Below are positions 37,662-45,165 of a stretch of DNA of 47,695 nt, piece by piece (the first letter of the stretch is position 1; every line of letters starts with the position of its first letter). The notes beneath the pieces were generated by a model. The model saw only the letters and a list, made by a program, of their open reading frames with translations, had not been told where the DNA came from and made no database searches. The translations under genes were made by a program, and so were the position numbers. This stretch comes from Acidobacteria bacterium 28-9 (GTDB lineage Bacteria > Acidobacteriota > Blastocatellia > Pyrinomonadales > Pyrinomonadaceae). The DNA lies in assembly GCA_002050355.1 (NCBI GenBank), contig MWYY01000032.1, positions 1 to 47,695 of the forward strand. Direction: 5' to 3'.

Positions 37662-38237
37662 TTATTTGCGAAGTTCACGATACAGCCAAACCTTTGCCAT
37701 ATTCCAATCGCTGGCGACGGTGGCGCGTGAGATGTGCAATGCTTCAGCGGTTTCTTCCAAAGTCAAGCCGCTAAAATAGCGAAGCTCGACAACGCGGGCT
37801 TGCTGCTCGTCCCGTTCGGCAAGTTTGTTTAATGCTTCATCTAAAGCAATCAAATCTACTGATTTTTCTTCCCCAGCAACCTCCATTGCTTCTTCCAAAG
37901 GAAGTTTTATATCATCACCACCGCGTTTTTTGCGGTGCGTGGCTTTCGCGTAATCAACCAGAATTCGCCGCATCGCTTGCGCGGCAATCGCAAAGAAATG
38001 CGTCCGGCTTTCCCAAGTAACATCTCGCTGGTCAATCAATTTCAGATAGGCTTCATTAATCAGCGCGGTGGTTTGCAAGGTATGACCTTGCCGTTCTTTT
38101 CGCAAAAAACTCGCGGCTTGCCGGTGCAGTTCGTCATAAACAAGCGGCAAAAGATTATCCAACGCCTCCTGTTTGCCGTCACTCCATTCGCGCAGCATTT
38201 GCGTGATTTCCGGTGCTTTCGATTCGCGCTTATTCAC
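37662..38237 (-). CDS. ECF-type RNA polymerase sigma factor (TIGR02999-like), copy 1
   Basis: 191 residues from GTG at 38237; a TTG two codons earlier is possible but lies before the predicted transcription start. Region 2 (about 10-95) includes [20 protein letters not shown]; region 4 (about 130-188) includes [21 protein letters not shown] and an HTH ending [10 protein letters not shown]. The acidic region 2.2 motif of ordinary ECF factors (DAED-L-x-QE) is replaced by QTTA-L-I-NE with T56 and T57. No anti-sigma gene is adjacent; instead two receptor kinases follow (5 and 9 bp gaps). Established precedent: ECF43-type factors without the acidic motif are switched on by kinase phosphorylation of a threonine there. 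Its own promoter (38246-38273) is sigma-70-like and would give an almost leaderless mRNA. Confidence 0.9.
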   Translation of the reverse strand: MNKRESKAPEITQMLREWSDGKQEALDNLLPLVYDELHRQAASFLRKERQGHTLQTTALINEAYLKLIDQRDVTWESRTHFFAIAAQAMRRILVDYAKATHRKKRGGDDIKLPLEEAMEVAGEEKSVDLIALDEALNKLAERDEQQARVVELRYFSGLTLEETAEALHISRATVASDWNMAKVWLYRELRK

Positions 38238-38245
38238 AGTCAAAC

Positions 38246-38273
38246 ATTATAACCCTAAAAATTCGAGAATCAA
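38246..38273 (-). promoter_or_regulatory. Sigma-70-type promoter of ECF sigma gene 1
   Basis: Minus strand: TTGATT (38273-38268), 16-bp spacer, TATAAT (38251-38246). Only 8 nt separate the -10 box from the GTG start, so the transcript would be leaderless or nearly so. Confidence 0.65.
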
Positions 38274-38290
38274 TTTTATAAAAATTTTTT

Positions 38291-38320
38291 AGACTATTTT
38301 GTTTCAACTGTCGCGCTAAT
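38291..38320 (+). promoter_or_regulatory. Conserved ECF-like promoter element, copy A
   Basis: AGACTATT (38291-38298), 10 nt, TGTCGCGCTAAT (38309-38320). The same two blocks with the same spacing stand at 42729-42758 and 45045-45074, each ahead of an exported protein and divergent from an ECF sigma gene. If AGMCTW is the -35 and CGYTAA the -10 box, their spacing is 17 bp. A 10-bp stem-loop (38322-38346) follows in the leader. Confidence 0.7.
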
Positions 38321-38373
38321 TAGTAGAGGCTAAAAAAGCCTTTACTAAATAAAAAATAAAGAGGAGAAAAAAG

Positions 38374-38913
38374 ATGAAAAATACATTCTTGAAGACAATC
38401 GGTGGAGCAGCATTAACGATTTTGATGTTGACGATGTTCGCACAAGTTCGGGTGTCCGCGCAGGACACTAATAATAAAGACCAAAGCAACGAACAAACAC
38501 AGGAAGATTTGTTCGGGCGACGCGGGAACGAACTGGAAGGCACGTGGGACGTGCAGGTAACGGTTCGCAACTGTCAGACGGGCGTGGCAATCAGAACATA
38601 TCCGGAACTTCAAACATTTATGTTTGGCGGAACGATGCTCGCATCAACCTCCGGGATACCGCCGTCTCGGGTTACGCCCGGACAAGGCGTTTGGAGTCAC
38701 GCACGCGGGAATACCTATCGTTTTAAGTTCAAGGATTTCAACTTTGACGCAAACGGTAATTTTACCGGCTGGGTAATTGTCAAACACGAGGTAAATCTAG
38801 CATTCTCGCGAATAGGAACTTTTGAATCAGCCGGAACTGCGGAAGTTTATGCTCCGAACGGCAATTTATTATTCACAGGCTGTGCTACTGAAACAGCCAC
38901 GCGCTTTGAATAG
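38374..38913 (+). CDS. Exported protein of an unnamed beta-rich family, copy A
   Basis: 179 residues. Signal peptide 1-30 (MKNTFLKTIGG, hydrophobic core, VSAQD). A polar linker (residues 31-50, Asn/Gln/Glu-rich) is followed by a beta-rich domain: EGTWDVQVTVRNCQTG, GGTML, GQGVWSHARGNTYRFKFKDFNF, AEVY, GNLLFTGCA and the C-terminal ATRFE. It is clearly paralogous to the gene at 42817: the strings VRxCQ, RGxxYxxKFxxFxF, AExYxxxGNLLxTxCA and ATRFE are shared in order. Two conserved Cys (NCQ and GCA) may form a disulfide. The size and single beta domain recall lipocalin-like folds, but I do not recognise the family. Strong AGAGGAG ribosome site; preceded by promoter element A and divergent from sigma gene 1, so it is the likely target. 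Confidence 0.85.
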   Translation: MKNTFLKTIGGAALTILMLTMFAQVRVSAQDTNNKDQSNEQTQEDLFGRRGNELEGTWDVQVTVRNCQTGVAIRTYPELQTFMFGGTMLASTSGIPPSRVTPGQGVWSHARGNTYRFKFKDFNFDANGNFTGWVIVKHEVNLAFSRIGTFESAGTAEVYAPNGNLLFTGCATETATRFE

Positions 38914-38919
38914 TAGATA

Positions 38920-38981
38920 AAATAAAGCGTAAATTTTGCATTGGTTTTTCGGAAGTTCAATGTTAAATTTACGCTTTATTT
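38920..38981. terminator. Long-stem terminator
   Basis: 17-bp perfect arms AAATAAAGCGTAAATTT (38920-38936) and 38965-38981, with an inner CATTG/CAATG extension. It lies right after the exported-protein gene. Confidence 0.75.
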
Positions 38982-38984
38982 CGA

Positions 38985-39235
38985 TTACGCTTGAGCAAGC
39001 AGTTTTTTTACCAGGTTGACATAAATCCCGACTGCTGTTTCCAAATCTCGTTTCAGCACGAATTCGTTTTTCGTATGCGCGACGAGAATCAAACTTGCGC
39101 AAAAGAGCAAAAGTATTTGTAACTTGTTCTTGTCCGCCCAAGATTCATCTGCCCGGCAATTTCAACAAAATATGGCTCAAAGCCGTATTTTGTTCCGGCA
39201 CCTTTCAATTTTGATAAAAGTCAATTAAATGATTT
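38985..39235 (-). pseudogene. Relic of a peptidase-like C-terminus downstream of the kinase operon
   Basis: The minus strand ends in an open stretch reading ...LILVAHTKNEFVLKRDLET, then AVGIYVNLVKKLLAQA and a stop at 38985. Farther upstream, in another frame, GTKYGFEPYFVEIAGQMNLG appears, so the relic is frameshifted. The HTKNEFV...DLE..V pattern recalls the C-termini of M20-type peptidases, which is only a suggestion. A second, shorter relic of the same sequence lies at 44284-44358 after sigma gene 3. Confidence 0.4.
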
Positions 39236-39264
39236 TGCTCAAGCCGCTCCAAAATCATCGCATT

Positions 39265-41997
39265 TTACTGCAGTAACCCGACGCGCCGAAGTAAATCTTG
39301 AAAGCGCGCATCGTCGCGCAGACTGTCGTAGATTGGTTCGAGCTTGACATCAAATATCAGCCGGTTGCGTTCCCGTTCGGCTTTTGCCAGCCAAGCGAAT
39401 GCTTGTTCTTTATCCGCCAGCCGCGTGTAGGCAAATGCGAAATTCATCGCCGGAACGAATTCGCCGCGTTTGGCTTTTTCATTTAATTGTTCGAGTTTTC
39501 TTTGCCAGAGAGAGCGAACGGCGACATTAAAACCTGATGCGGCAAAGGTGCGCTCAAGAATCGCTGCCGCGTCGTTATCTTCGGTTAGCCTCAACGCCTT
39601 GCTCCATTCGGCGACGGCTTCTTTTTGCATTCCCTTCTGCTCGTAAGTATTACCGAGAAGTTCGTGCGTGTAGGCATCGTTCGGGTCCAGTTCAAGTGTC
39701 TTTTGATATTGCTTAATGGCGCGGTCGTAGTCGCGCGTCCTGTAGAAAAACAATGCCAAACCACGATTATAGCGAACTGACAGAGGTTCAAGTTCCAAAA
39801 CTTTTTTAATCTGGGCAAGAGATTCTTCAAACCGTCCGGCGTCAGTTAAATCTTGTGCATAATGATCGCGTCCCTCCGCGTAATTCGGATTTAATTCGAT
39901 GGCTCGCCTGAGTTCTCGTTCAGCGCCCGCCGGGTCATTGTTAAACTGTTTGACACCAGCCAGCGCGTTATGAGCGTCGGGCAGCGTGTCGTCTAACGCC
40001 AAGGCTTTGTTCGTCGCCGCCTCTGACTTCGACCAATTCTCGTCGGGCGGCAAGACACCGAGTGCCGCGCCGAAGCCGTAATACTCCGCCAGCCCCGCAT
40101 ATGCGAGCGCATAGGTTGGGTCAATATCTATTGCCTGTTGATAATAATCGCGGCTTTTTTCAAATTCTTTCGCCGGAAACCTATACCAGTAATAACGCCC
40201 CTTCAAGTAAAGCTGATAGGCTTCGGCATTATCAGTGTAAGTTTTCGCCAACTTCTGCTCGTCTGTGCCCGACAATTTTATTTTTAGTTTGCCCGACACA
40301 TCGCGCGTAATATCGTTTTGCAGAGAAACAAGATTAGCCATCGGCTGTTTATAATCCGCCGACCACAAAACAATTTCCGTCTGAGCGTCAACCAATTCGA
40401 TGTGCAAAGCCAAATCCTGCCCGCGCTGAACAACTGTTCCGTTCAAAATCGCCTGCACGTTTAATTCTTTGCCGACGGTTTGCACGTCTGCGTCTTTGCC
40501 TTTGTAACGAAACACGCTTGACCGCGCTTTGACGTTTAATTTCGGAATTTGCGACAAGCTGCTAATCAGCGTTTCGGTCATTCCGTCCGACAGATATTCG
40601 ACATCGGCGTTGCCGCTTTCGTTGACAAACGGCAAGACGGCGATTGAGTTAATCGCTGCCGAGTGCGTTGCGAAAAAGCGAAAGTAACCAATGGCGGCAA
40701 GCGCGACAACTAAAGCCGCCAGCAATCCGAACGAAACGAATTTGTGTTTCCTGACTTCGCCGATAACGTATTCCGCGCTCGAAGTTTGTGGAGAAATGCT
40801 GTTTTGCGTCGAAACCGCCGGTTGAATTGCCGTTGCATTTTCGCCCGGCTCGGTCGCGGCAGCGTTTGCCGATTTTGCAAAAGACGGCGTGTGCGAGCGT
40901 TCGATTTCTTCGGAAAATTCTACTTCGCGTTTCAAATTCTTGAGGTCGAGCAATAAATCTTTGACTGTTTGATAACGCTCGTCAGCGTTCTTTTGGAGCG
41001 TTTTTCGTATAATTCGATTTAATTCCGGCGGTGTGTTTTCATCGAGCGGCGCGGGTTCGTTTTTGAGAATCGCGGCAATCGCATCGCTCAGCGTTTCGCC
41101 GGCGAAAGGCTGTCTTTCAGCAAGCATTTCGTAAAGAACCGCTCCAAAACTCCAAATGTCCGTCCGCTCGTCAACCTGCCGCCCGCGCGCCTGTTCGGGC
41201 GACATATAAGCGACCGTTCCCATTATTACGCCCGGATTTGTTTTTACTTGGGCGAGCGTTGCGTCTTCGTCGCTAATCGCTTGCTGTTCGGTTAATTTTG
41301 CCAGACCGAAATCCAAAACTTTTACCAAATTATCCTCGCGCCGGATCATCACGTTTTCCGGCTTAACGTCCCGATGCACGATTCCGGCTTTGTGCGCGGC
41401 GGAAAGAGCCGAAGCCATTTGAGTCGTAATATCCAAAACTTCGCTCAAGGTCAATTCACCGCTTAAACGCTCGCGCAGAGTTTCGCCTTCGATGTATTCG
41501 GCGGCAATAAAATGCGTGTCTTCAAATTCACCGATTTCGTAAACGGTGATGATGTTCGGATGATTCAAAGCCGACGCCGCGCGCGCTTCTTGAACGAATC
41601 GCCGCAAATGGTTTTCGTTCTTATTCAGCTCAACGCTCAAAAGTTTGATGGCGACTCGGCGATTGAGGCGTGTATCTTTCGCTAAATAAACGTCGCCCAT
41701 TCCGCCTTCGCCGATTTTCGAGGAAATTCGGTAATGTGAAAGCATTCGTCCGCTTTCGAGGTCATTGTTTCTTTCAATAATGTTTCTTTCGATGATCAAA
41801 CTGGCGACTTCTCTGGCGGCGGGCTGCTCCATAAAACTTGTCGGGTTTTCAAATGAAGAGAGCAAGTTTTCTACTTCACGGCGCAAATCAACGTCGCCCG
41901 CACAGGCTTTATCGAGAAACTTTTCGCGTTTCGCCGAAGGGATTTCCTGCGCGACATCAAACAATCCTTTAATTTTTTGCCAGCGTTCCGAGTTCAT
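39265..41997 (-). CDS. Receptor Ser/Thr protein kinase with TolB-like and TPR domains
   Basis: 910 residues from the ATG at 41997 (MNSERWQKIKGLFDVAQE), which aligns with the N-termini of the other two kinases; the frame also opens at a TTG five codons earlier. Kinase about 88-350: GEGGMGDV (96-103), K118, HRD 208-210 and DFG, all intact. TM helix about 417-442. TolB-like domain ([36 protein letters not shown]) and a TPR array (for example YQKTLELDPNDAYTHELLGN). The tail [18 protein letters not shown] is nearly the same as in the kinase at 35002, showing recent common ancestry. It follows ECF sigma gene 2 by 66 bp in the same direction. Confidence 0.93.
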   Translation of the reverse strand: MNSERWQKIKGLFDVAQEIPSAKREKFLDKACAGDVDLRREVENLLSSFENPTSFMEQPAAREVASLIIERNIIERNNDLESGRMLSHYRISSKIGEGGMGDVYLAKDTRLNRRVAIKLLSVELNKNENHLRRFVQEARAASALNHPNIITVYEIGEFEDTHFIAAEYIEGETLRERLSGELTLSEVLDITTQMASALSAAHKAGIVHRDVKPENVMIRREDNLVKVLDFGLAKLTEQQAISDEDATLAQVKTNPGVIMGTVAYMSPEQARGRQVDERTDIWSFGAVLYEMLAERQPFAGETLSDAIAAILKNEPAPLDENTPPELNRIIRKTLQKNADERYQTVKDLLLDLKNLKREVEFSEEIERSHTPSFAKSANAAATEPGENATAIQPAVSTQNSISPQTSSAEYVIGEVRKHKFVSFGLLAALVVALAAIGYFRFFATHSAAINSIAVLPFVNESGNADVEYLSDGMTETLISSLSQIPKLNVKARSSVFRYKGKDADVQTVGKELNVQAILNGTVVQRGQDLALHIELVDAQTEIVLWSADYKQPMANLVSLQNDITRDVSGKLKIKLSGTDEQKLAKTYTDNAEAYQLYLKGRYYWYRFPAKEFEKSRDYYQQAIDIDPTYALAYAGLAEYYGFGAALGVLPPDENWSKSEAATNKALALDDTLPDAHNALAGVKQFNNDPAGAERELRRAIELNPNYAEGRDHYAQDLTDAGRFEESLAQIKKVLELEPLSVRYNRGLALFFYRTRDYDRAIKQYQKTLELDPNDAYTHELLGNTYEQKGMQKEAVAEWSKALRLTEDNDAAAILERTFAASGFNVAVRSLWQRKLEQLNEKAKRGEFVPAMNFAFAYTRLADKEQAFAWLAKAERERNRLIFDVKLEPIYDSLRDDARFQDLLRRVGLLQ

Positions 41998-42063
41998 TTT
42001 GAGATTAGACAATGCCGCAACTGTATCACGTCAAACAACAGAATTTTGCAAAAGTCTTCAAAT

Positions 42064-42639
42064 TTATTTCCCGATTTCCTGCTTGAGCCAAGCCTTCGCT
42101 ATCGTCCAATCGCGCTTGACGGTCGCCGGCGAGATTTTCAAAACCTCGGCGGTTTCCTCAATGCTCAAACCGCTGAAGTAGCGAAGCTCGACGACCCGCG
42201 CCTGTTGGTCGTCGAATTTCGCAAGCTGTGTCAGAGCTTCATCAAGCGCGATTAAATCAATGCTTTTTTCTTTGAAGGCGATAAACCGCGCTTCGTCCAG
42301 CGGTAAATTTTCGCCTGCTCCACCGCGTTTTTCTCGATGACGGGTTTTTGCATAATCCACCAAAATCCTCCGCATGGCTTGGGCGGCAATGCCGAAAAAA
42401 TGCGCTCGGTTTTGCCAATTCACGTCGCGCTGTTCGATTAATTTCAAATAGGCTTCGTGAATCAGCGCGGTAGTTTGCAAAGTGTGTCCGATACGTTCGC
42501 GGCGCAGGTAACGCGAGGCTTGCCGCCGCAGTTCGTTATAAACAAGCGGCATCAAATCTTCCAGCGCTTCGCGTCGCCCGTCGCTCCATTCGTGCAACAT
42601 TCGCATGATTTCCCGGGATTTATCGGCGGAATGTTCCAT
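42064..42639 (-). CDS. ECF-type RNA polymerase sigma factor (TIGR02999-like), copy 2
   Basis: 191 residues from the ATG at 42639. A TTG at 42651 extends the frame but overlaps the -10 box, so it is rejected. Regions 2 and 4 are complete: [42 protein letters not shown], and an HTH ending RDWTIAKAWLKQEI. Region 2.2 reads [16 protein letters not shown] with T56/T57 in place of the acidic DAED motif, exactly as in copies 1 and 3. It is followed by one receptor kinase and stands back to back with the exported-protein gene at 42817. No anti-sigma factor. Predicted mechanism (inference): activated by the linked kinase, acting at element B upstream of 42817. Confidence 0.9.
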   Translation of the reverse strand: MEHSADKSREIMRMLHEWSDGRREALEDLMPLVYNELRRQASRYLRRERIGHTLQTTALIHEAYLKLIEQRDVNWQNRAHFFGIAAQAMRRILVDYAKTRHREKRGGAGENLPLDEARFIAFKEKSIDLIALDEALTQLAKFDDQQARVVELRYFSGLSIEETAEVLKISPATVKRDWTIAKAWLKQEIGK

Positions 42640-42650
42640 ATTTTGGCTCA

Positions 42651-42679
42651 AGAATAAGCCTGTCTGACTTACCAGTCAA
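42651..42679 (-). promoter_or_regulatory. Sigma-70-type promoter of ECF sigma gene 2
   Basis: Minus strand: TTGACT (42679-42674), 17-bp spacer, TATTCT (42656-42651), then TGAGCCAAAAT and the ATG. The leader would be only about 5 nt. The same boxes and spacing, plus an AGCCAAAA string, recur upstream of sigma gene 3. Confidence 0.65.
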
Positions 42680-42728
42680 TCTTTTTTGTTTAAATAAACG
42701 ACTTAAAAAACTTTTTCGAAAAACATTG

Positions 42729-42758
42729 AGCCTTTTCATCGAGTTGTGTCGCGTTAAT
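42729..42758 (+). promoter_or_regulatory. Conserved ECF-like promoter element, copy B
   Basis: AGCCTTTT (42729-42736), 10 nt, TGTCGCGTTAAT (42747-42758). Spacing and both blocks match copies A and C. It lies 58 bp ahead of the exported-protein ATG. Confidence 0.7.
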
Positions 42759-42816
42759 TTCTGTTACAAAAAATAAATAATTCTGTAACGAAAATAAATA
42801 AAAGGAGAATAAAAAG

Positions 42817-43296
42817 ATGAAATACAAATTGATGAAAACGGCGGCGGGAATGATTCTGGGATTGATGATTCTAATTGGCGGGACACACCGCGAGGCGTTC
42901 GGTCAAAGAGTTGAAAATGCGCCCACGATTGAAGGAGTATGGAGAAATCAGGTGACGGTAAGAGATTGTCAAAGCAGCACCGTGTTAGCAACCTTTTCCG
43001 GCTTATTAACCTATCATCAGGGCGGTACAATTTCGGAAACAACCGCGACATTTTTCCGAAGTCCGGGATACGGCATCTGGAATCGCACTCGCGGGCGAAA
43101 CTACACAGGAAAGTTCACGTTCTTCACATTTAACCCGGACGGCACTCCGTCAGGCTCGCAAAAGGTCAACCAAAATATCGTAATTTCTCTAGACGGCAAC
43201 AGTTTGACTGATACCGCGACGGCTGAAATTTACGACACCGGCGGCAATTTGCTTATTACCGTCTGCGCGTCGGCAAACGCGACACGCTTTGAATAA
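42817..43296 (+). CDS. Exported protein of an unnamed beta-rich family, copy B
   Basis: 159 residues. Signal peptide about 1-29 (KLMKTAAGMILGLMILIGG, then EAFGQ). One beta-rich domain: EGVWRNQVTVRDCQSS, TYHQGGTISETTATF, GYGIWNRTRGRNYTGKF, FTFNPDGTPSG, ATAEIYDTGGNLLITVCA and C-terminal ATRFE. It is the paralogue of the 38374 protein, lacking that protein's polar linker. The two cysteines (DCQ and VCA) are conserved between them. It may be a small secreted or periplasmic binding protein; no enzyme motif is visible. Ribosome site AAAGGAG. It lies under promoter element B, divergent from sigma gene 2. Confidence 0.85.
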   Translation: MKYKLMKTAAGMILGLMILIGGTHREAFGQRVENAPTIEGVWRNQVTVRDCQSSTVLATFSGLLTYHQGGTISETTATFFRSPGYGIWNRTRGRNYTGKFTFFTFNPDGTPSGSQKVNQNIVISLDGNSLTDTATAEIYDTGGNLLITVCASANATRFE

Positions 43297-43308
43297 GCTG
43301 TTTAATAA

Positions 43309-43338
43309 GGGCATTGGAGAAATTTTTCTCCAATGCCC
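43309..43338 (+). terminator. Stem-loop after exported protein B
   Basis: 14-bp perfect arms GGGCATTGGAGAAA (43309-43322) and 43325-43338, 13 bp after the stop codon. There is no U-run after it, so termination strength is uncertain. Confidence 0.6.
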
Positions 43339-43520
43339 GACAGCGACTCGTCTCGCTGTAATTAGAACAACCTTGAGTTGCGGCGGTTACAACACTTTAA
43401 CGGGCAACCATGTTCTTACAGCTATAAAGGTTGATTTCATCCACTAAATTGACATCAAGCCGGTCAAGGAGTTTCAAGATGCAAATTATAAGCAAAACCA
43501 TTAGTTAAGGAGATTAAGTT

Positions 43521-44126
43521 ATGTTCATTACAACACACCAACGAAAAACAAGTCAGTTATTGCTTCGCCAATTAGGTATAGTAATTTTCGCCGTGCTGCT
43601 GGTTATTGTATCGGCTGGCACATCCGCGGCTCAGTCAACCGACCGCTACAATCCAACGCCCCTCAAATCTAACGAACTCAAGGCGGACTTTAGCCAAGAT
43701 GATCCTGAGTATTTCTATTCCTTCACCGCTGGACCGGGAGAAGTGATATTCACTCTGGATGTTAAAGGAGCAACACCTAGCGGAGGCATTCCTTACTTTC
43801 ATCTATTTACTGCGAACGGTAGAGAGCTTGCATCTTTTGATAAGTTTGCTGCCCGCAATTCCAGCGAATTGTTAGTTAAAAGAGTATCGTTTGCCAAGCG
43901 ACAACCAGTTGTTCTGCGTATTAGTAAACCCATTGGAGGAGGTTTCTACCGACTACGAATTAGTGGCGCTGCGGCATTCGAAAGAGAGGCGGCAACTGAT
44001 AAAGGTGGTCAATCCAATGACGGGATTGAGTTGCCCGCAAAGGGAACGCTGCGTATTGAGATGACTGACGGATCGGCGCAAGAGTTTGATTTGCGGCGGG
44101 TGCGGCGAGCAGTCGTTAAACCATGA
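43521..44126 (+). CDS. Exported protein with a PPC-like beta domain
   Basis: 201 residues. Long basic N-region then a signal/anchor helix (LGIVIFAVLLVIVSAG, ending SAAQS at about residue 39). The mature part reads LKSNELKADFSQDDPEYFYS, FTAGPGEVIFTLDVKGA and PYFHLFTANGRELASF, a layout like bacterial pre-peptidase C-terminal (PPC) beta sandwiches found on secreted proteins. The C-terminal third is charged (FDLRRVRRAVVKP). There is no enzyme motif. Ribosome site AAGGAG about 10 bp upstream. It stands between two sigma modules but is not preceded by the AGMCTWTT/TGTCGCG element, and its codon choice looks more even than that of its neighbours, so it may be a later arrival. Assignment is tentative. 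Confidence 0.7.
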   Translation: MFITTHQRKTSQLLLRQLGIVIFAVLLVIVSAGTSAAQSTDRYNPTPLKSNELKADFSQDDPEYFYSFTAGPGEVIFTLDVKGATPSGGIPYFHLFTANGRELASFDKFAARNSSELLVKRVSFAKRQPVVLRISKPIGGGFYRLRISGAAAFEREAATDKGGQSNDGIELPAKGTLRIEMTDGSAQEFDLRRVRRAVVKP

Positions 44127-44283
44127 GGCAAACTCACCTGCGCCAATAATTAAGTCCATTAATGTTCATAAACCTTTTACTAATACAACGCCGACATCAA
44201 AATTGAACCGCCTATGTAGTAAAGAAGTTTTGAAGCAAAATCGAAGAATGTTCTAAGCGGATGTATATCACCACAAAACCTTG

Positions 44284-44358
44284 CTTCAGTGCAAATACAT
44301 TTTTATATGCGCGACGAAAAGCAGGGTTGCACTCAAAAGCAAAGGTATTTGTAATTTC
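44284..44358 (-). pseudogene. Short relic homologous to the 38985-39235 remnant
   Basis: About 75 bp aligns at roughly three quarters identity by eye with 39052-39125 (shared TATGCGCGACGA and GTATTTGTAA). On the minus strand the shared reading is SATLLFVAH against CASLILVAH. It lies directly after ECF sigma gene 3, where copies 1 and 2 have kinase genes, so it marks a former duplication boundary. The rest of 44127-44376 holds nothing recognisable. Confidence 0.45.
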
Positions 44359-44376
44359 GCTTGATTTATTCAAAAT

Positions 44377-44952
44377 TTATTTGGTAATCTCCTGACGCAG
44401 CCAAGCCTTTGCCACATTCCAATCGCTTTTCACGGTAGCAGGCGAAATGCGAAGAATTTCAGCGGTTTCTTCGATACTCAAACCACTAAAATAACGCAGC
44501 TCGACAATTCGCGCCTGTTGTTCGTCAAATTTGGCAAGGCGCGTTAAGGCTTCGTCGAGCGCGACTAAATCAATGCTCCTTTCTTCGGAGACAACCAGCG
44601 CGGCTTCTTCAAGCGGTAAATTCTCGCCGATTCCGCCGCGTTTTGCCCGGTGCCTTCCTCGCGCGTAATCAACAAGAATTCGGCGCATCGCTTGAGCGGC
44701 GATGCCGAAAAAATGGGCGCGGTTTTGCCAGTTGACATCGCGCTGGTCAATCAATTTCAAATAAGTTTCATGAATTAAGGCAGTCGTCTGCAAAGTGTGG
44801 TCGCGGCGTTCGCGATGCAGGTAACGCGATGCCTGCCGGTGCAATTCCGCATAGACGAGCGGCAAAAGTTCATCTAATGCTTCTTGTTTACCACTGCTCC
44901 ATTCCTTCAGCATCAGCGTTATCTCCGGCGGCTTTTCGAAAATTTGATTCAT
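44377..44952 (-). CDS. ECF-type RNA polymerase sigma factor (TIGR02999-like), copy 3, without kinase
   Basis: 191 residues from the ATG at 44952, which has a GGAAG ribosome site and gives the same length and N-terminal spacing (EITLMLKEW from residue 10) as copies 1 and 2. The frame is open further upstream but passes through the promoter boxes. Region 2: [21 protein letters not shown]; region 4: [21 protein letters not shown] and HTH SDWNVAKAWLRQEI. Region 2.2 is [16 protein letters not shown], again with T56/T57 instead of the acidic motif. Unlike the other two copies it is not followed by a kinase, only by a relic. It may depend on a kinase encoded elsewhere or on one of the neighbouring ones. 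Divergent from the VCBS-repeat protein at 45166. Confidence 0.9.
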   Translation of the reverse strand: MNQIFEKPPEITLMLKEWSSGKQEALDELLPLVYAELHRQASRYLHRERRDHTLQTTALIHETYLKLIDQRDVNWQNRAHFFGIAAQAMRRILVDYARGRHRAKRGGIGENLPLEEAALVVSEERSIDLVALDEALTRLAKFDEQQARIVELRYFSGLSIEETAEILRISPATVKSDWNVAKAWLRQEITK

Positions 44953-44974
44953 ATCTTCCACATTTTTGGCTACC

Positions 44975-45003
44975 AGAATATGTCTGTTCGATAGGCAAGT
45001 CAA
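44975..45003 (-). promoter_or_regulatory. Sigma-70-type promoter of ECF sigma gene 3
   Basis: Minus strand: TTGACT (45003-44998), 17-bp spacer, TATTCT (44980-44975), then GGTAGCCAAAAAT. Both boxes and the spacing match the promoter of sigma gene 2. The leader to the ATG at 44952 would be about 16 nt. Confidence 0.65.
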
Positions 45004-45044
45004 TCTATTTTCCACCGGCGGAAACTTTGCTCGAAAATTTATTT

Positions 45045-45074
45045 AGCCTTTTTTAACATCGGTGTCGCGTTAAT
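45045..45074 (+). promoter_or_regulatory. Conserved ECF-like promoter element, copy C
   Basis: AGCCTTTT (45045-45052), 10 nt, TGTCGCGTTAAT (45063-45074). Same blocks and spacing as copies A and B. It lies 91 bp ahead of the ATG at 45166. Confidence 0.7.
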
Positions 45075-45165
45075 GTTTAGGGGAAAAAACAGACTGGACG
45101 CAGAAACTGAATTTTTAGCAATTAATCATTAAATAATTTCGAGAAAAATCTAAAAGGAGAATTAA

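Noticed and set aside
43350..43385. Possible fourth copy of the conserved promoter (GTCTCGCTGTAATTAG)
   Set aside because: It has two changes and an insertion in the TGTCGCG block, no AGMCTWTT block at the right distance, and lies over 130 bp from the next start codon.
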